Part shown: positions 44,477 through 52,939 of the stretch, one piece after another
Numbering within the stretch: the first letter of the stretch is position 1
Layout: each line of letters begins with the position of its first letter
Source: Chryseobacterium gambrini
GTDB lineage: Bacteria > Bacteroidota > Bacteroidia > Flavobacteriales > Weeksellaceae
Assembly: GCF_900156825.1 (NCBI RefSeq)
Contig: NZ_FTOV01000001.1
Coordinates: 124,001 to 188,000, forward strand
Direction: 5' to 3'
Length of the DNA stretch: 64,000 nucleotides
The notes under the pieces: model-generated
The model's database searches: none
What the model was told of the DNA's origin: nothing
The model's input: only the letters and a program-made list of their open reading frames with translations
Position numbers and translations under genes: made by a program

Positions 44477-45787
44477 TTATATTTCTGTATTCAGATCCCA
44501 GTTTTCAAGGTAATCATGAACATGTTTAAGCATCATTCCTCCTAAAGAACCGTCTACAACTCTGTGATCGTATGAGTGAGACATGAACATTAAGTTTCTG
44601 ATCGCGATTACATCTCCGTCCGGAGTTTCAAGAACGGCAGGTTTCTTAACGATGGCTCCGATTGCCAAAATTGCAACCTGAGGTTGAGGAATAATCGGAG
44701 TTCCCATTAAGTTTCCGAAACTTCCTACGTTAGAAATTGTATATGTTGCACCCTGAGTATCTTCAGGTCTTAATTTTTTGTTTCTTGCTCTGTACGCCAA
44801 ATCGTTGATCGCTTTTGCCAATCCTGAAAGTGATAACTGATCTGCATTTTTAATAACAGGAACGATAAGGTTTCCATCCGGTAAAGCCGTTGCCATACCG
44901 ATGTTGATGTTTTTCTTTTTGATGATATTTTCACCGCTGATCGACACATTGATCATAGGGAAATCTTGAATCGCTTTCACAACCGCTTTCACGAAAATCG
45001 GCATGAACGTCAGTTTTTCACCTTCACGTTTTTCAAAAAGAGATTTGTTTTTATTTCTCCATTTCACAACGTTGGTAACGTCTGTTTCAATGAAAGAGGT
45101 AACGTGCGGAGCAATCTGCTTCGCTTTTACCATGTTTTCAGCGATGATTTTTCTCATTCTGTCCATTGGAATGATCTCATCACCTGCAGCAGCGGTAATG
45201 GTTGCCGCCGGAGCTGAAGTCGCAACCGGTTGTGGAGCAGATGCAGTTTGTACCGGAGCTGCCTGCTGAACTGGCTGGCTTCCTCTGTTCTTAACGTACG
45301 CTAAAATATCTTCTTTGGTAATTCTTCCTTCCAAACCGCTTCCTTTGATGGTTTTCAGTTCGGTTTCAGAAATATTTTCCTGCTGTGCGATAGATTTTAC
45401 AAGCGGCGAAAGATAAAGATCTCCCGAAAACTCTGTTGAAGCAGCTACTTTTAAAGGCTCTTCAATGGTTTTTAATATTTCCGGGTCCGGAGCCGCCGCC
45501 GGAGTTTCCGTTTTTACTTCTTCAGAAGCAGTGTTTCCGCCTTCTCCTTCAATTTCTAAAATAGCAATGGCTTCACCTACTTTTGCAACTTCGTCTTTCT
45601 GTTTCAAAATCTTTACGATTTTCCCCGAAACGGGTGTCGGAACGTCTGAATCTACTTTATCTGTTGCAATTTCTACTACGGAATCATCCTCTTTTACGCT
45701 ATCACCTTCGTTGAACAACCAGGAGATAATTGTCGCTTCCATAACACCTTCTCCCATGGACGGAAGCAATAATTTGTATTCTGCCAT
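44477..45787 (-). CDS. 2-oxo acid dehydrogenase E2 (dihydrolipoamide acyltransferase)
   Basis: A 436-residue E2: lipoyl domain (1-77, lipoylated Lys in EIATDKVDSDVPT), linker, E3-binding domain (about 123-160, SPLVKSIAQQENI and GSGLEGRITKEDIL), Ala/Pro-rich linker and a catalytic domain (about 205-436) with SHSYDHRVVDGSLGG. The VDSD(V/T)P variant of the lipoyl motif is typical of E2 subunits of branched-chain 2-oxoacid complexes rather than of SucB. It stands alone, with no E1 or E3 next to it, so it must work with E1 encoded elsewhere. It is therefore a second, distinct E2 in the window. Confidence 0.88.
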   Translation of the reverse strand: MAEYKLLLPSMGEGVMEATIISWLFNEGDSVKEDDSVVEIATDKVDSDVPTPVSGKIVKILKQKDEVAKVGEAIAILEIEGEGGNTASEEVKTETPAAAPDPEILKTIEEPLKVAASTEFSGDLYLSPLVKSIAQQENISETELKTIKGSGLEGRITKEDILAYVKNRGSQPVQQAAPVQTASAPQPVATSAPAATITAAAGDEIIPMDRMRKIIAENMVKAKQIAPHVTSFIETDVTNVVKWRNKNKSLFEKREGEKLTFMPIFVKAVVKAIQDFPMINVSISGENIIKKKNINIGMATALPDGNLIVPVIKNADQLSLSGLAKAINDLAYRARNKKLRPEDTQGATYTISNVGSFGNLMGTPIIPQPQVAILAIGAIVKKPAVLETPDGDVIAIRNLMFMSHSYDHRVVDGSLGGMMLKHVHDYLENWDLNTEI

Positions 45788-45807
45788 TTTTAATTTTTAG
45801 ATTTTGA

Positions 45808-45815
45808 CAAATATA
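45808..45815 (-). promoter_or_regulatory. Promoter box of the E2 gene
   Basis: On the minus strand TATATTTG is an exact box, 20 nt before the ATG at 45787. Confidence 0.55.
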
Positions 45816-45850
45816 TAAAAAAAATCGATTTTTTTATGAAATATTAAATT

Positions 45851-46678
45851 TTAGAAAAATTCAATGTAAATATTTTCGCCCACGTTAAGTCCAAACAGGG
45901 ATTTTGCCCCGTTTTTTCGGCTTCCTTTGTAGATGGTAAGCTCCAAAAGCTGACTGTCATTGAAGATTGCAGCAGACTGCCCATGAAATTCTGTTTCTCT
46001 TTCCCAGTCCGAAACAACTTCCGTATGACTCGAAAAGACTCTTGAAAGTGCTAAGTTTCTGAATTTTATCGTGAAACTTTCATATCCTTTTGAGATGGTT
46101 TCAAAAAGATCTTTGTTAATATTTGATATTATATTTCCGAAATTATCAATGTACGTAACTTCTCCGATAATCATTTTTTCAGATTCATTATAAACAGGTT
46201 TCGGGAATAAAAGTTGTTTTGCAGAGTCTATTTTTCTTCCGATCACTTCGGGAAGTCCTCCGTTTGCCAGATGAACGGCTGCAGGAACAAAAACGTCCGT
46301 AGAAGTAAAATTAACGATATCGTCGAAACGGTTGTTTAAAGTGATTTCGTAGATCGCTTCAGGTTTAATATCAAAAAATATCAAACTTAAAACGCCGTTA
46401 TCTGCCGCCAGAAAGTAATGTCCGTCGGATTTATATAAAATATTTTTCCTGTTTCTGTTGTGAAAACTGTCTACGGAAACAATATGAATCGTGCCTTTCG
46501 GAAAGTGTTTGTACGCATTTCTTACGATGTAAGACGTCTGTATAAGGTTAAATGCCTGTATTTCGTGACTAATATCAACAATATTAACCTTCTGATTCAG
46601 AGAAAGAATGCTCCCTTTTACAGCGGCGACTCTGTAATCCAAATTTCCGAAATCTGAAGTGAGGGTTATAATTGACAT
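45851..46678 (-). CDS. SAM hydroxide adenosyltransferase-like protein
   Basis: A 275-residue member of the DUF62/SAM hydroxide adenosyltransferase family, relatives of fluorinase and chlorinase. It begins SIITLTSDFGNLDYRVAAVKGSIL, with the Asp of TSDFG and the VDISHEI segment of the substrate pocket. Later motifs are VFVPAAVHLA and EVTYIDNFGNIISNI, at the family's usual interval. Family members hydrolyse SAM to adenosine and methionine. The open frame begins at 46708, but a promoter box covers that codon, so the ATG at 46678 is chosen. Confidence 0.92.
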   Translation of the reverse strand: MSIITLTSDFGNLDYRVAAVKGSILSLNQKVNIVDISHEIQAFNLIQTSYIVRNAYKHFPKGTIHIVSVDSFHNRNRKNILYKSDGHYFLAADNGVLSLIFFDIKPEAIYEITLNNRFDDIVNFTSTDVFVPAAVHLANGGLPEVIGRKIDSAKQLLFPKPVYNESEKMIIGEVTYIDNFGNIISNINKDLFETISKGYESFTIKFRNLALSRVFSSHTEVVSDWERETEFHGQSAAIFNDSQLLELTIYKGSRKNGAKSLFGLNVGENIYIEFF

Positions 46679-46705
46679 TGATGGTTGTATAGAATGATAG
46701 AAATG

Positions 46706-46713
46706 CAAATTTA
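46706..46713 (-). promoter_or_regulatory. Promoter box of the SAM hydroxide adenosyltransferase gene
   Basis: On the minus strand TAAATTTG is an exact box, 27 nt before the ATG at 46678. Confidence 0.55.
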
Positions 46714-46810
46714 TCTAAAATAAAAGGAATGCCCGAAAAATTATGGAAAAGAATTTGATATAAATTTCAAAAAAAGCTTTAAATTTAAAATCTAAAATTA
46801 ATAATACTGC

Positions 46811-47770
46811 ATGTTTGAATTGACATATGATCTTGAGGATATCGATGCGAAAATCTTCTACGGAGTAAACAACCAATTTTTCAACCTTATAAAATCTACT
46901 TTTCCCACTCTTAAAATCACTGGAAGAGATCACTATATTTTTGCGATGGGCAATCAGGAAGCTTTGGACATTTTTAAGAAAAAGCTCGATGATATTGTCA
47001 ATTTTATTTCAAAAAACAATTCTATAGACCTGAAAGATGTTGAAAATCTTCTGAATATTAAAGATGAAAACGAAAAGCAGCTTGTTTTCGATCAGGATAT
47101 TATTGTAAAAGGCGTTAACGGCAAAATTATCAAAGCCAAAACCACCAATCTTAAAAAACTGGTAAAGGAAACCGAGAAAAAAGACATGGTTTTTGCGATC
47201 GGACCTGCCGGAACAGGAAAAACGTATACGAGTGTGGCTTTGGCGGCAAAAGCTTTAAGGGATAAAACCATTAAAAGAATTGTTTTAACAAGACCTGCGG
47301 TTGAAGCAGGGGAGAGCTTAGGATTTTTACCGGGTGATCTTAAGGAAAAGCTGGATCCGTATTTACAGCCTTTGTACGATGCGTTACGCGACATGATTCC
47401 GCATGAAAAGCTGGAAGGCTTTATTGAAAAGAAAGTGATTGAAGTGGCTCCGTTAGCGTTTATGAGAGGGCGAACTTTGGATGATGCTTTTGTAATTCTG
47501 GATGAAGCCCAAAATACGACCCACTCCCAAATGAAAATGTTTTTAACGAGAATGGGGATGAATGCTAAATTTATCATCACCGGAGATCCGAGTCAGGTGG
47601 ATTTACCTCCGAAACAGCAATCTGGATTAAAGGAAGCGATGAGAATTCTGAAGGATGTAAAAGAAATCGGTTTTGTTCATTTAACAGAAGAGGATGTAGT
47701 AAGACACCCTGTTGTAAGAAAGATTATCCTTGCTTATAATGACGAGGAAAAAAGACAGAGAAACGATTAA
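46811..47770 (+). CDS. PhoH family protein (ATPase)
   Basis: A 319-residue PhoH-like ATPase with an N-terminal KH-like segment (about 1-60) and a P-loop domain. Walker A is GPAGTGKT at 131-138 and Walker B is FVILDEAQNTT at about 229. The ITGDPSQVDLP motif follows near 256. The family is linked to RNA metabolism and is often neighboured by ybeY, which is not seen here. It is divergent from the gene at 45851. Confidence 0.9.
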   Translation: MFELTYDLEDIDAKIFYGVNNQFFNLIKSTFPTLKITGRDHYIFAMGNQEALDIFKKKLDDIVNFISKNNSIDLKDVENLLNIKDENEKQLVFDQDIIVKGVNGKIIKAKTTNLKKLVKETEKKDMVFAIGPAGTGKTYTSVALAAKALRDKTIKRIVLTRPAVEAGESLGFLPGDLKEKLDPYLQPLYDALRDMIPHEKLEGFIEKKVIEVAPLAFMRGRTLDDAFVILDEAQNTTHSQMKMFLTRMGMNAKFIITGDPSQVDLPPKQQSGLKEAMRILKDVKEIGFVHLTEEDVVRHPVVRKIILAYNDEEKRQRND

Positions 47771-47853
47771 ACAATTTATCATAATATAATTGAAAAGCAG
47801 ATTAACAGGTGTTGATCTGTTTTTTATTTTTTAAACACTTCATTGTAATCATT

Positions 47854-47882
47854 TTGATATTTAAAAAAAAGTGTTATTTTTG
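47854..47882 (+). promoter_or_regulatory. Promoter of the first beta-barrel gene
   Basis: TTG at 47854-47856 and TATTTTTG at 47875-47882 are 18 nt apart. Transcription would start about 25 nt before the ATG at 47912. Confidence 0.65.
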
Positions 47883-47911
47883 CGACTGATTAATAAAAAA
47901 AACTATTAACT

Positions 47912-48583
47912 ATGAAGAAATTATTTCTTTTGACAGCAGTCGCTGTTATGGGATTGAGCGCAAAAGCTCAGGAATTCAGATTCGGACCTAAAGCAGGATA
48001 TTCTTATTCAACCCTTAAGCTTAAAGACAACTCAGATTCTGAGACATCAGATCCGGTACATACTTTTTATATTGGTGGTATTGCCGAATATAAAGTAAGC
48101 GATAGATTTGGTTTACAGGGGGAACTTTTATATTCTCCACTTGGAGGAAAACTGAATATTGCAGAAGTTGACCCTAGTAATCCTACCAACTTTTTTAATG
48201 TTAAGGCAAAACAGACTTACCATACTTTATTAATTCCTGTTTCTGCTAAATATTTCATTACTGAAGGTCTTTCGGTTTCTGCAGGTGCAAGTTTTGGAGT
48301 TATCCTTTCTGCTAAGCAAAAATATTCTGCAGATTTAGGATTAGGCGGTGTTATTCCGGGATTTGAAATCAACAGCAGCGATGAAGTGGATATCAAAAAT
48401 CAGTTAAATACTTTGAATATTGCTCCTTTCTTAGGTGCTGAATATATGTTGGAGAACGGATTGTTCTTTGATGCAAGATACAATATGGGAGTATCTAATT
48501 TAGCAAAAGATGCTTCAAATGGAGAGAAACTAACAAACAGCTTTTTACAGGTTGGTGTAGGATTTAAATTCGGAGGGAACTAA
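47912..48583 (+). CDS. Outer-membrane beta-barrel protein 1
   Basis: A 223-residue protein with a signal peptide (about 1-19, ending AKAQ) and an 8-stranded-barrel pattern ending in the outer-membrane signature LQVGVGFKFGGN. It belongs to the porin-like/OmpA-N-terminal-like group common in Bacteroidota (PorT-like family). It is the first of four consecutive barrel genes that look unrelated or only distantly related in sequence. Function unknown. Confidence 0.85.
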   Translation: MKKLFLLTAVAVMGLSAKAQEFRFGPKAGYSYSTLKLKDNSDSETSDPVHTFYIGGIAEYKVSDRFGLQGELLYSPLGGKLNIAEVDPSNPTNFFNVKAKQTYHTLLIPVSAKYFITEGLSVSAGASFGVILSAKQKYSADLGLGGVIPGFEINSSDEVDIKNQLNTLNIAPFLGAEYMLENGLFFDARYNMGVSNLAKDASNGEKLTNSFLQVGVGFKFGGN

Positions 48584-48606
48584 GAATTTATCCTCATAAA
48601 AAAATT

Positions 48607-48633
48607 AAAGCGGTACAGAATTTGTACCGCTTT
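48607..48633 (+). terminator. Terminator after barrel gene 1
   Basis: AAAGCGGTACA pairs with TGTACCGCTTT around a 5-nt loop, followed by T7. Confidence 0.85.
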
Positions 48634-48703
48634 TTTTCTGTATAAAATACTACCCCGTTTTTATTATCGGAAAATTCTCTATTCAAAATTTAAAATTATT
48701 AAA

Positions 48704-49213
48704 ATGAAAAAACTATTATTGTTAGGTGCTTTTGCGTTTTTGGGAGGTCTTACGCAGGCTCAGGAAGGTTTCAGGTTGGGAGCTCATGTGGGTGCACCGC
48801 TTGGAGATGCAGCAGATGCGGCGAGTGTAACTCTTGGATTAGACGCAGCTTATATGTGGAATATTACAAAAGGTCTTGACATTGGTGCTACTACAGGATA
48901 TTCTCATTTTTTCGGAAAAGATAATGTAGACGATTTCGGGTTTGTTCCTGTTGCGGTTTCCGGAAAATACAGATTTAACAAGATTCCGTTGTTCGTAGGA
49001 TTGGATCTTGGAGCAGGAATTTCTACCAGAAACTATGTCAACAGCGGACTTTACGTTGCGCCAAGAGTAGGATATCAAATGAAGAATACAGAACTGTATT
49101 TGGGATTCCAGAGTGTAAGCAGTAAATACAAAGGTCGTGGTCCTTATTGGTACGGAGACGACCGATTTAACTTCGGAGCGGTGAATTTCGGGGTAAATTT
49201 CTTCCTGAAGTAA
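48704..49213 (+). CDS. Outer-membrane beta-barrel protein 2
   Basis: A 169-residue small barrel with a signal peptide (about 1-19, ending LTQAQ) and a C-terminal strand that ends in VNFGVNFFLK. It is shorter than its neighbours and rich in Gly and aromatic residues. It stands between terminators, so it is probably transcribed by itself. No ligand-binding motif is apparent. Confidence 0.82.
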   Translation: MKKLLLLGAFAFLGGLTQAQEGFRLGAHVGAPLGDAADAASVTLGLDAAYMWNITKGLDIGATTGYSHFFGKDNVDDFGFVPVAVSGKYRFNKIPLFVGLDLGAGISTRNYVNSGLYVAPRVGYQMKNTELYLGFQSVSSKYKGRGPYWYGDDRFNFGAVNFGVNFFLK

Positions 49214-49238
49214 AATTTTTTAAAATCAACTATAATGA

Positions 49239-49260
49239 ACTCCGATTGCAAAATTGGAGT
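49239..49260 (+). terminator. Terminator after barrel gene 2
   Basis: ACTCCGATT pairs with AATTGGAGT (one G-T pair) around GCAA, followed by T7. Confidence 0.8.
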
Positions 49261-49387
49261 TTTTTTATTCAAAAAATTGTGAAAACGCTAAAAGCCTTTA
49301 TTTAATAGCTTTTATTGTTGAAAATTGCTAAAAAATACCGATGATATTAATCACATTAACAAATTTTAATATTCAGCATGGTCACTG

Positions 49388-49395
49388 TAAATTTG
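49388..49395 (+). promoter_or_regulatory. Promoter box of barrel gene 3
   Basis: TAAATTTG is an exact box, 29 nt before the ATG at 49425. No TTG at the usual distance. Confidence 0.5.
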
Positions 49396-49424
49396 CTGTC
49401 AGAAAGTATTAAAATTATTAAAAA

Positions 49425-50033
49425 ATGAAAAAGGTATTATTAGCGGGTGCTATCGCACTTTTCGGTTTATCTAACGCGCAAATCGCTAAAGGAACTACAT
49501 ATGTGTCTGGAACTTTAAACTTTGCAGCTACTGAAAACAACAATACAAACATCAAAACTAGTGATTTAACATTAGTTCCTACCATCGGACATTTCGTTGG
49601 AACAAACGTGGCAGTTGGAGTTGGAGTTGGTTATGCTTCAAGCGTAGCAAAAAATGAAGGTGCTCTTACTACTACTAAAAGCACTGTTTCTGCATTTGTT
49701 GTAGAACCTTTTGCAAGAAAGTACTGGACTTTAGGTGAGAAATTCTACATCTTCGGTCAGCTTTCAGTACCAATGGCTTTCGGAAACGATAAGCTTGAGA
49801 ATACTACTTTAAATGTAGCAAACACTACAGAAGAGAAATTCAATTCTTTCGGTGTTGCTGTGAAGCCAGGTTTAGATTATTTCTTAAACAAAAACTGGAC
49901 TATAGAAGCTACAATCGGAGAATTCGGATACAGCAACTTCAAATACAAGAATGCTAAAAGTGTAGATAACTACAACTTCGGTCTTGATTTGGCTTCTGTT
50001 GGAATCGGTGTAAAATATGTTTTTGCAAAATAA
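49425..50033 (+). CDS. Outer-membrane beta-barrel protein 3
   Basis: A 202-residue barrel with a signal peptide (about 1-18; it opens KKVLLAGAIALFGLSNAQIAKG) and a final strand VGIGVKYVFAK. Its leader is almost the same as that of the next gene (KKLLLAGAVALFGLSNAQMTKG) and the two share strand pattern and length, so they are probably tandem duplicates that have diverged. Function unknown. Confidence 0.85.
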   Translation: MKKVLLAGAIALFGLSNAQIAKGTTYVSGTLNFAATENNNTNIKTSDLTLVPTIGHFVGTNVAVGVGVGYASSVAKNEGALTTTKSTVSAFVVEPFARKYWTLGEKFYIFGQLSVPMAFGNDKLENTTLNVANTTEEKFNSFGVAVKPGLDYFLNKNWTIEATIGEFGYSNFKYKNAKSVDNYNFGLDLASVGIGVKYVFAK

Positions 50034-50053
50034 TAAACAAAGCATATAAACTG

Positions 50054-50082
50054 AAAAGTCCTGAGTTTTACTTAGGGCTTTT
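50054..50082 (+). terminator. Terminator after barrel gene 3
   Basis: AAAAGTCCTGAG pairs with CTTAGGGCTTTT (two G-T pairs) around a 5-nt loop. Confidence 0.7.
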
Positions 50083-50121
50083 TAATCTTTAAAAATAAAC
50101 TTAAAAATAAATTTTATAACT

Positions 50122-50745
50122 ATGAAAAAATTATTACTGGCGGGTGCTGTTGCACTTTTTGGTTTGTCAAATGCTCAAATGACTAAAGGAGACTGGGTAA
50201 TCAGCGGAAATACAGGAATTGGTTTCAACAACATGGAAACTAAAACAAAGGTGAACGGACAGACTTTTGACGGAACTAAAGTAAGCACTTTTGCTGTTAC
50301 TCCATCTGTAGGTTATTTCGTAATTGATAAATTGGCTGTTGGAATCGATTTAGGATTTACTAGTGTTACAACAAAAGATAACGGTGACAAGAATACTGTT
50401 TCCAGCTTTTCTGTAATGCCGACTGCTACTTATTACTTCGCAAACAGCAGCAAAGTAGTTCCTTTCTTGGGAGCGGGTATCGGTTATGCTTCTAGCAAAA
50501 CAAAAGAAACTATTTCAGGAACTTCAACAGATTTTACTGCTGACGGTTTAGCATGGAAAGTAAAAGGAGGAGTTACTTATATGGCAACTCAGTCTTTAGG
50601 GATTAACTTAGGAGTATCTTTCGATCAGTTCTCGAACAAAGAAACTTATTTCGGTACTGAATTTAAGAACAGAGTAAATACTTTCGGGGTAAATGTAGGT
50701 TTCTCTTATTTCATCAAAGCTAAAGCTCAGAAATCTGATAAATAA
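50122..50745 (+). CDS. Outer-membrane beta-barrel protein 4
   Basis: A 207-residue barrel with a signal peptide that matches the preceding paralogue. Its strand pattern is repeated VTPSVGYFVIDKLAVGIDLGFTS-like hairpins, and the C-terminal FGVNVGFSYFIKAKAQKSDK extends past the usual aromatic terminus by a short charged tail, which is unusual for a barrel that must be recognised by BamA. It is the last of the four-gene array and is followed by a terminator. Confidence 0.84.
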   Translation: MKKLLLAGAVALFGLSNAQMTKGDWVISGNTGIGFNNMETKTKVNGQTFDGTKVSTFAVTPSVGYFVIDKLAVGIDLGFTSVTTKDNGDKNTVSSFSVMPTATYYFANSSKVVPFLGAGIGYASSKTKETISGTSTDFTADGLAWKVKGGVTYMATQSLGINLGVSFDQFSNKETYFGTEFKNRVNTFGVNVGFSYFIKAKAQKSDK

Positions 50746-50772
50746 TTCAATTTCTTTCATTAGGATAAACAA

Positions 50773-50802
50773 AAAATCCGGTTCAGATATGAGCCGGATT
50801 TT
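50773..50802. terminator. Terminator between barrel gene 4 and the TM2 gene
   Basis: AAAATCCGG pairs with CCGGATTTT with one G-T pair and a GATAT loop. The surrounding A and T runs let it serve both convergent genes. Confidence 0.75.
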
Positions 50803-50823
50803 GTATTTGTAAAACTTAAAGTC

Positions 50824-51090
50824 TTAGAACCATTCTTTTTGATTTTGAACATAAGTTCTGTCAAATTCTTCATCAGATTTTGTAAGGTAGATGATCCCTT
50901 CAATTAATCCAATAAGACCTCCGATGCAAAGAAGGCTTAAAAGAAGTTGTATAATTCCTGCTTTCGTATAGCCTAAGTAGAATTTGTGTACTCCGAACCC
51001 TCCTAAAAGAATTGCTAAAATTCCGGCTGTTACTTTTTTCTCTGATTTGTAAGGTTGATTGTAGTTCCCTTGTTTTTCGTTGAGTTCCAT
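50824..51090 (-). CDS. TM2 domain membrane protein
   Basis: An 88-residue protein made of a short polar N-terminus and a TM2 domain: AGILAILLGGFGVHKFYLGYTKAGIIQ (about 23-49) followed by LLSLLCIGGLIGLIEGIIYL (about 51-70), then a short acidic tail. TM2 proteins are two-helix inner-membrane proteins of uncertain role. Its start is 30 nt after the ffh stop in the same direction, so it may be co-transcribed with ffh. Confidence 0.88.
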   Translation of the reverse strand: MELNEKQGNYNQPYKSEKKVTAGILAILLGGFGVHKFYLGYTKAGIIQLLLSLLCIGGLIGLIEGIIYLTKSDEEFDRTYVQNQKEWF

Positions 51091-51120
51091 AATAATTATT
51101 TTTTAATCGTTTTTTGTGTT

Positions 51121-52482
51121 TTATTTGCCGAACATTCCGCCCATTCCAGGCATATTTGGCATTTTGCTCATCATCTGCATCATTTGTTTTCCTTGAGGAC
51201 CCTGCATCATTTTCATCATTTTACCCATCTGATCGAATTGCTTCATCAATTGGTTAACATCCTCAATTTTTCTTCCTGCACCTTTTGCAATTCTGTTTTT
51301 TCTCTGCGTGTTGATGATGGAAGGTTTTCTTCTTTCTTCAGGAGTCATAGAATAAATGATCGCTTCGATATGCTTGAATGCATCATCGCTGATCTCAACA
51401 TCTTTGATCGCTTTTCCAACGCCCGGAATCATTCCCATCAAATCCTTCATATTACCCATCTTTTTAATCTGGTTGATCTGTTTTAAGAAATCATCAAATC
51501 CAAATTCGTTTTTAGCAATTTTCTTGTGAAGTTTTTTCGCTTCCTCTTCATCAAACTGTTCCTGAGCTCTTTCTACCAAGGAAACAACGTCTCCCATTCC
51601 TAAGATTCTGTCTGCCATTCTTTCCGGGTAGAAAAGATCCAAAGCTTCCATTTTCTCTCCTGTAGAAATAAATTTAATCGGCTTTTCAACAACAGAACGG
51701 ATCGTTAAAGCAGCTCCACCACGAGTGTCACCGTCTAATTTGGTTAAAACAACTCCGTCAAAATTCAAAGCATCGTTAAATGCTTTAGCCGTATTTACCG
51801 CATCCTGTCCCGTCATGGAGTCAACAACGAAAAGTGTTTCATTTGGCGTAATCACAGAATGAACGGTTTTAATTTCCTTCATCATCTGCTCATCAATTGC
51901 TAAACGACCCGCTGTATCCACGATCACTACATCATGACCGTTAGCTTTTGCAAAATTAATTGCATTCTGAGAAATGCTTGAAGGATCCATAGAACCTTCT
52001 TCCGTGAAAACAGGAACCCCGATCTGTCCGCCTAAAACTTTAAGCTGATCGATTGCAGCAGGACGATATACGTCACACGCAACCAAAAGAGGTTTTTTAT
52101 TTCTTTTTGTCTTTAAATAATTCGCCAGTTTTCCGGAGAAAGTAGTCTTACCGGAACCCTGAAGTCCTGCAATAAGAATTACAGAAGGCTTTCCTGAAAG
52201 GTTGATTCCTTCCTGAGAACCACCCATAAGATCTACTAACTCATCGTGAACGATTTTCGTCATCAGCTGTCCCGGAGTAAGCGATGTAAGAACGTCCTGT
52301 CCTAAAGCTTTGTCCTGAACTCTTTTGGTAAGATCTTTTGCAACTTTATAATTAACATCGGCATCCACCAATGCTCTACGAATTTCTTTTACGGTTTCTG
52401 CAACGTTGATTTCCGTGATTTTTCCACGTCCTGAAATATTATGCAGCGCTTTGTCTAATTTATCCTGTAAACTATTAAACAT
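51121..52482 (-). CDS. ffh: Signal recognition particle protein Ffh
   Basis: A 453-residue SRP54-type GTPase: N domain (1-85), G domain with GLQGSGKTT (about 107-115), DTAGRL (about 190), TKLDGDTRGGAA (about 247), and the M domain (about 330-453), ending in the methionine-rich segment MMKMMQGPQGKQMMQMMSKM that binds signal peptides. It targets nascent membrane proteins together with FtsY. Its SRP RNA gene (ffs) was not seen in the window. A promoter box lies 23 nt before the ATG. Confidence 0.97.
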   Translation of the reverse strand: MFNSLQDKLDKALHNISGRGKITEINVAETVKEIRRALVDADVNYKVAKDLTKRVQDKALGQDVLTSLTPGQLMTKIVHDELVDLMGGSQEGINLSGKPSVILIAGLQGSGKTTFSGKLANYLKTKRNKKPLLVACDVYRPAAIDQLKVLGGQIGVPVFTEEGSMDPSSISQNAINFAKANGHDVVIVDTAGRLAIDEQMMKEIKTVHSVITPNETLFVVDSMTGQDAVNTAKAFNDALNFDGVVLTKLDGDTRGGAALTIRSVVEKPIKFISTGEKMEALDLFYPERMADRILGMGDVVSLVERAQEQFDEEEAKKLHKKIAKNEFGFDDFLKQINQIKKMGNMKDLMGMIPGVGKAIKDVEISDDAFKHIEAIIYSMTPEERRKPSIINTQRKNRIAKGAGRKIEDVNQLMKQFDQMGKMMKMMQGPQGKQMMQMMSKMPNMPGMGGMFGK

Positions 52483-52505
52483 ATGTATTGTAAATTATAG
52501 GTTTG

Positions 52506-52513
52506 CAAAAATA
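52506..52513 (-). promoter_or_regulatory. Promoter box of ffh
   Basis: On the minus strand TATTTTTG is an exact box, 23 nt before the ATG at 52482. Confidence 0.55.
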
Positions 52514-52558
52514 AGGAAATTTTTAGGATATTTTATATATAAGCTGCGGAGATTTCTT

Positions 52559-52585
52559 TTGAGTAAAATTATAATTATATTTTTG
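52559..52585 (+). promoter_or_regulatory. Promoter of the small membrane protein, apparently leaderless
   Basis: TTG at 52559-52561 and TATTTTTG at 52578-52585 are 16 nt apart; the box ends 4 nt before the ATG at 52590. Confidence 0.55.
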
Positions 52586-52589
52586 CAAA

Positions 52590-52859
52590 ATGAATTTTAT
52601 GGATAGTTTAATTGTCATATTGCTGATTTTGGTATTAAATATTACTGCTTATGCCATATTTAAAAAGTATATATATGGTAAGGTAAATGCGGGGATGAAG
52701 TTTTTATTGATAAATATGCCTAAAGATATTATCTGGCTAATTATCTCTTTAATGGTTATTGATAAAACAAAAGAGAACTTTCTCTTTATTGTGATATGTT
52801 TTATTGTGGCTTCTCTCCTTATATATATACCTGTAATAAGACTGATTAATAAATCTTGA
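52590..52859 (+). CDS. Small membrane protein upstream of atpB
   Basis: An 89-residue protein with about three membrane helices (about 5-23, 45-62, 66-84) and little else. It has its own promoter and an apparently leaderless mRNA, and it ends 80 nt before atpB. Its place, size and hydrophobicity recall the AtpI/AtpZ-type proteins often found before atpB, but I see no AtpI motif, so it is called hypothetical. Confidence 0.65.
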   Translation: MNFMDSLIVILLILVLNITAYAIFKKYIYGKVNAGMKFLLINMPKDIIWLIISLMVIDKTKENFLFIVICFIVASLLIYIPVIRLINKS

Positions 52860-52888
52860 TTTTTGATGATAAAAATCAATTTTTAATA

Positions 52889-52919
52889 TTGGTAAAGTTT
52901 AATAAAATCGATATATTTG
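52889..52919 (+). promoter_or_regulatory. Promoter of the ATP synthase operon
   Basis: TTG at 52889-52891 and TATATTTG at 52912-52919 are 20 nt apart; the leader before atpB would be about 18 nt. Confidence 0.7.
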
Positions 52920-52939
52920 CACACGATTAAAAAAGAGAT

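Noticed and set aside
52590..52859. The small membrane protein as AtpI
   Set aside because: Position and size fit, but no AtpI motif is seen and it has a separate promoter, so it was left as hypothetical.
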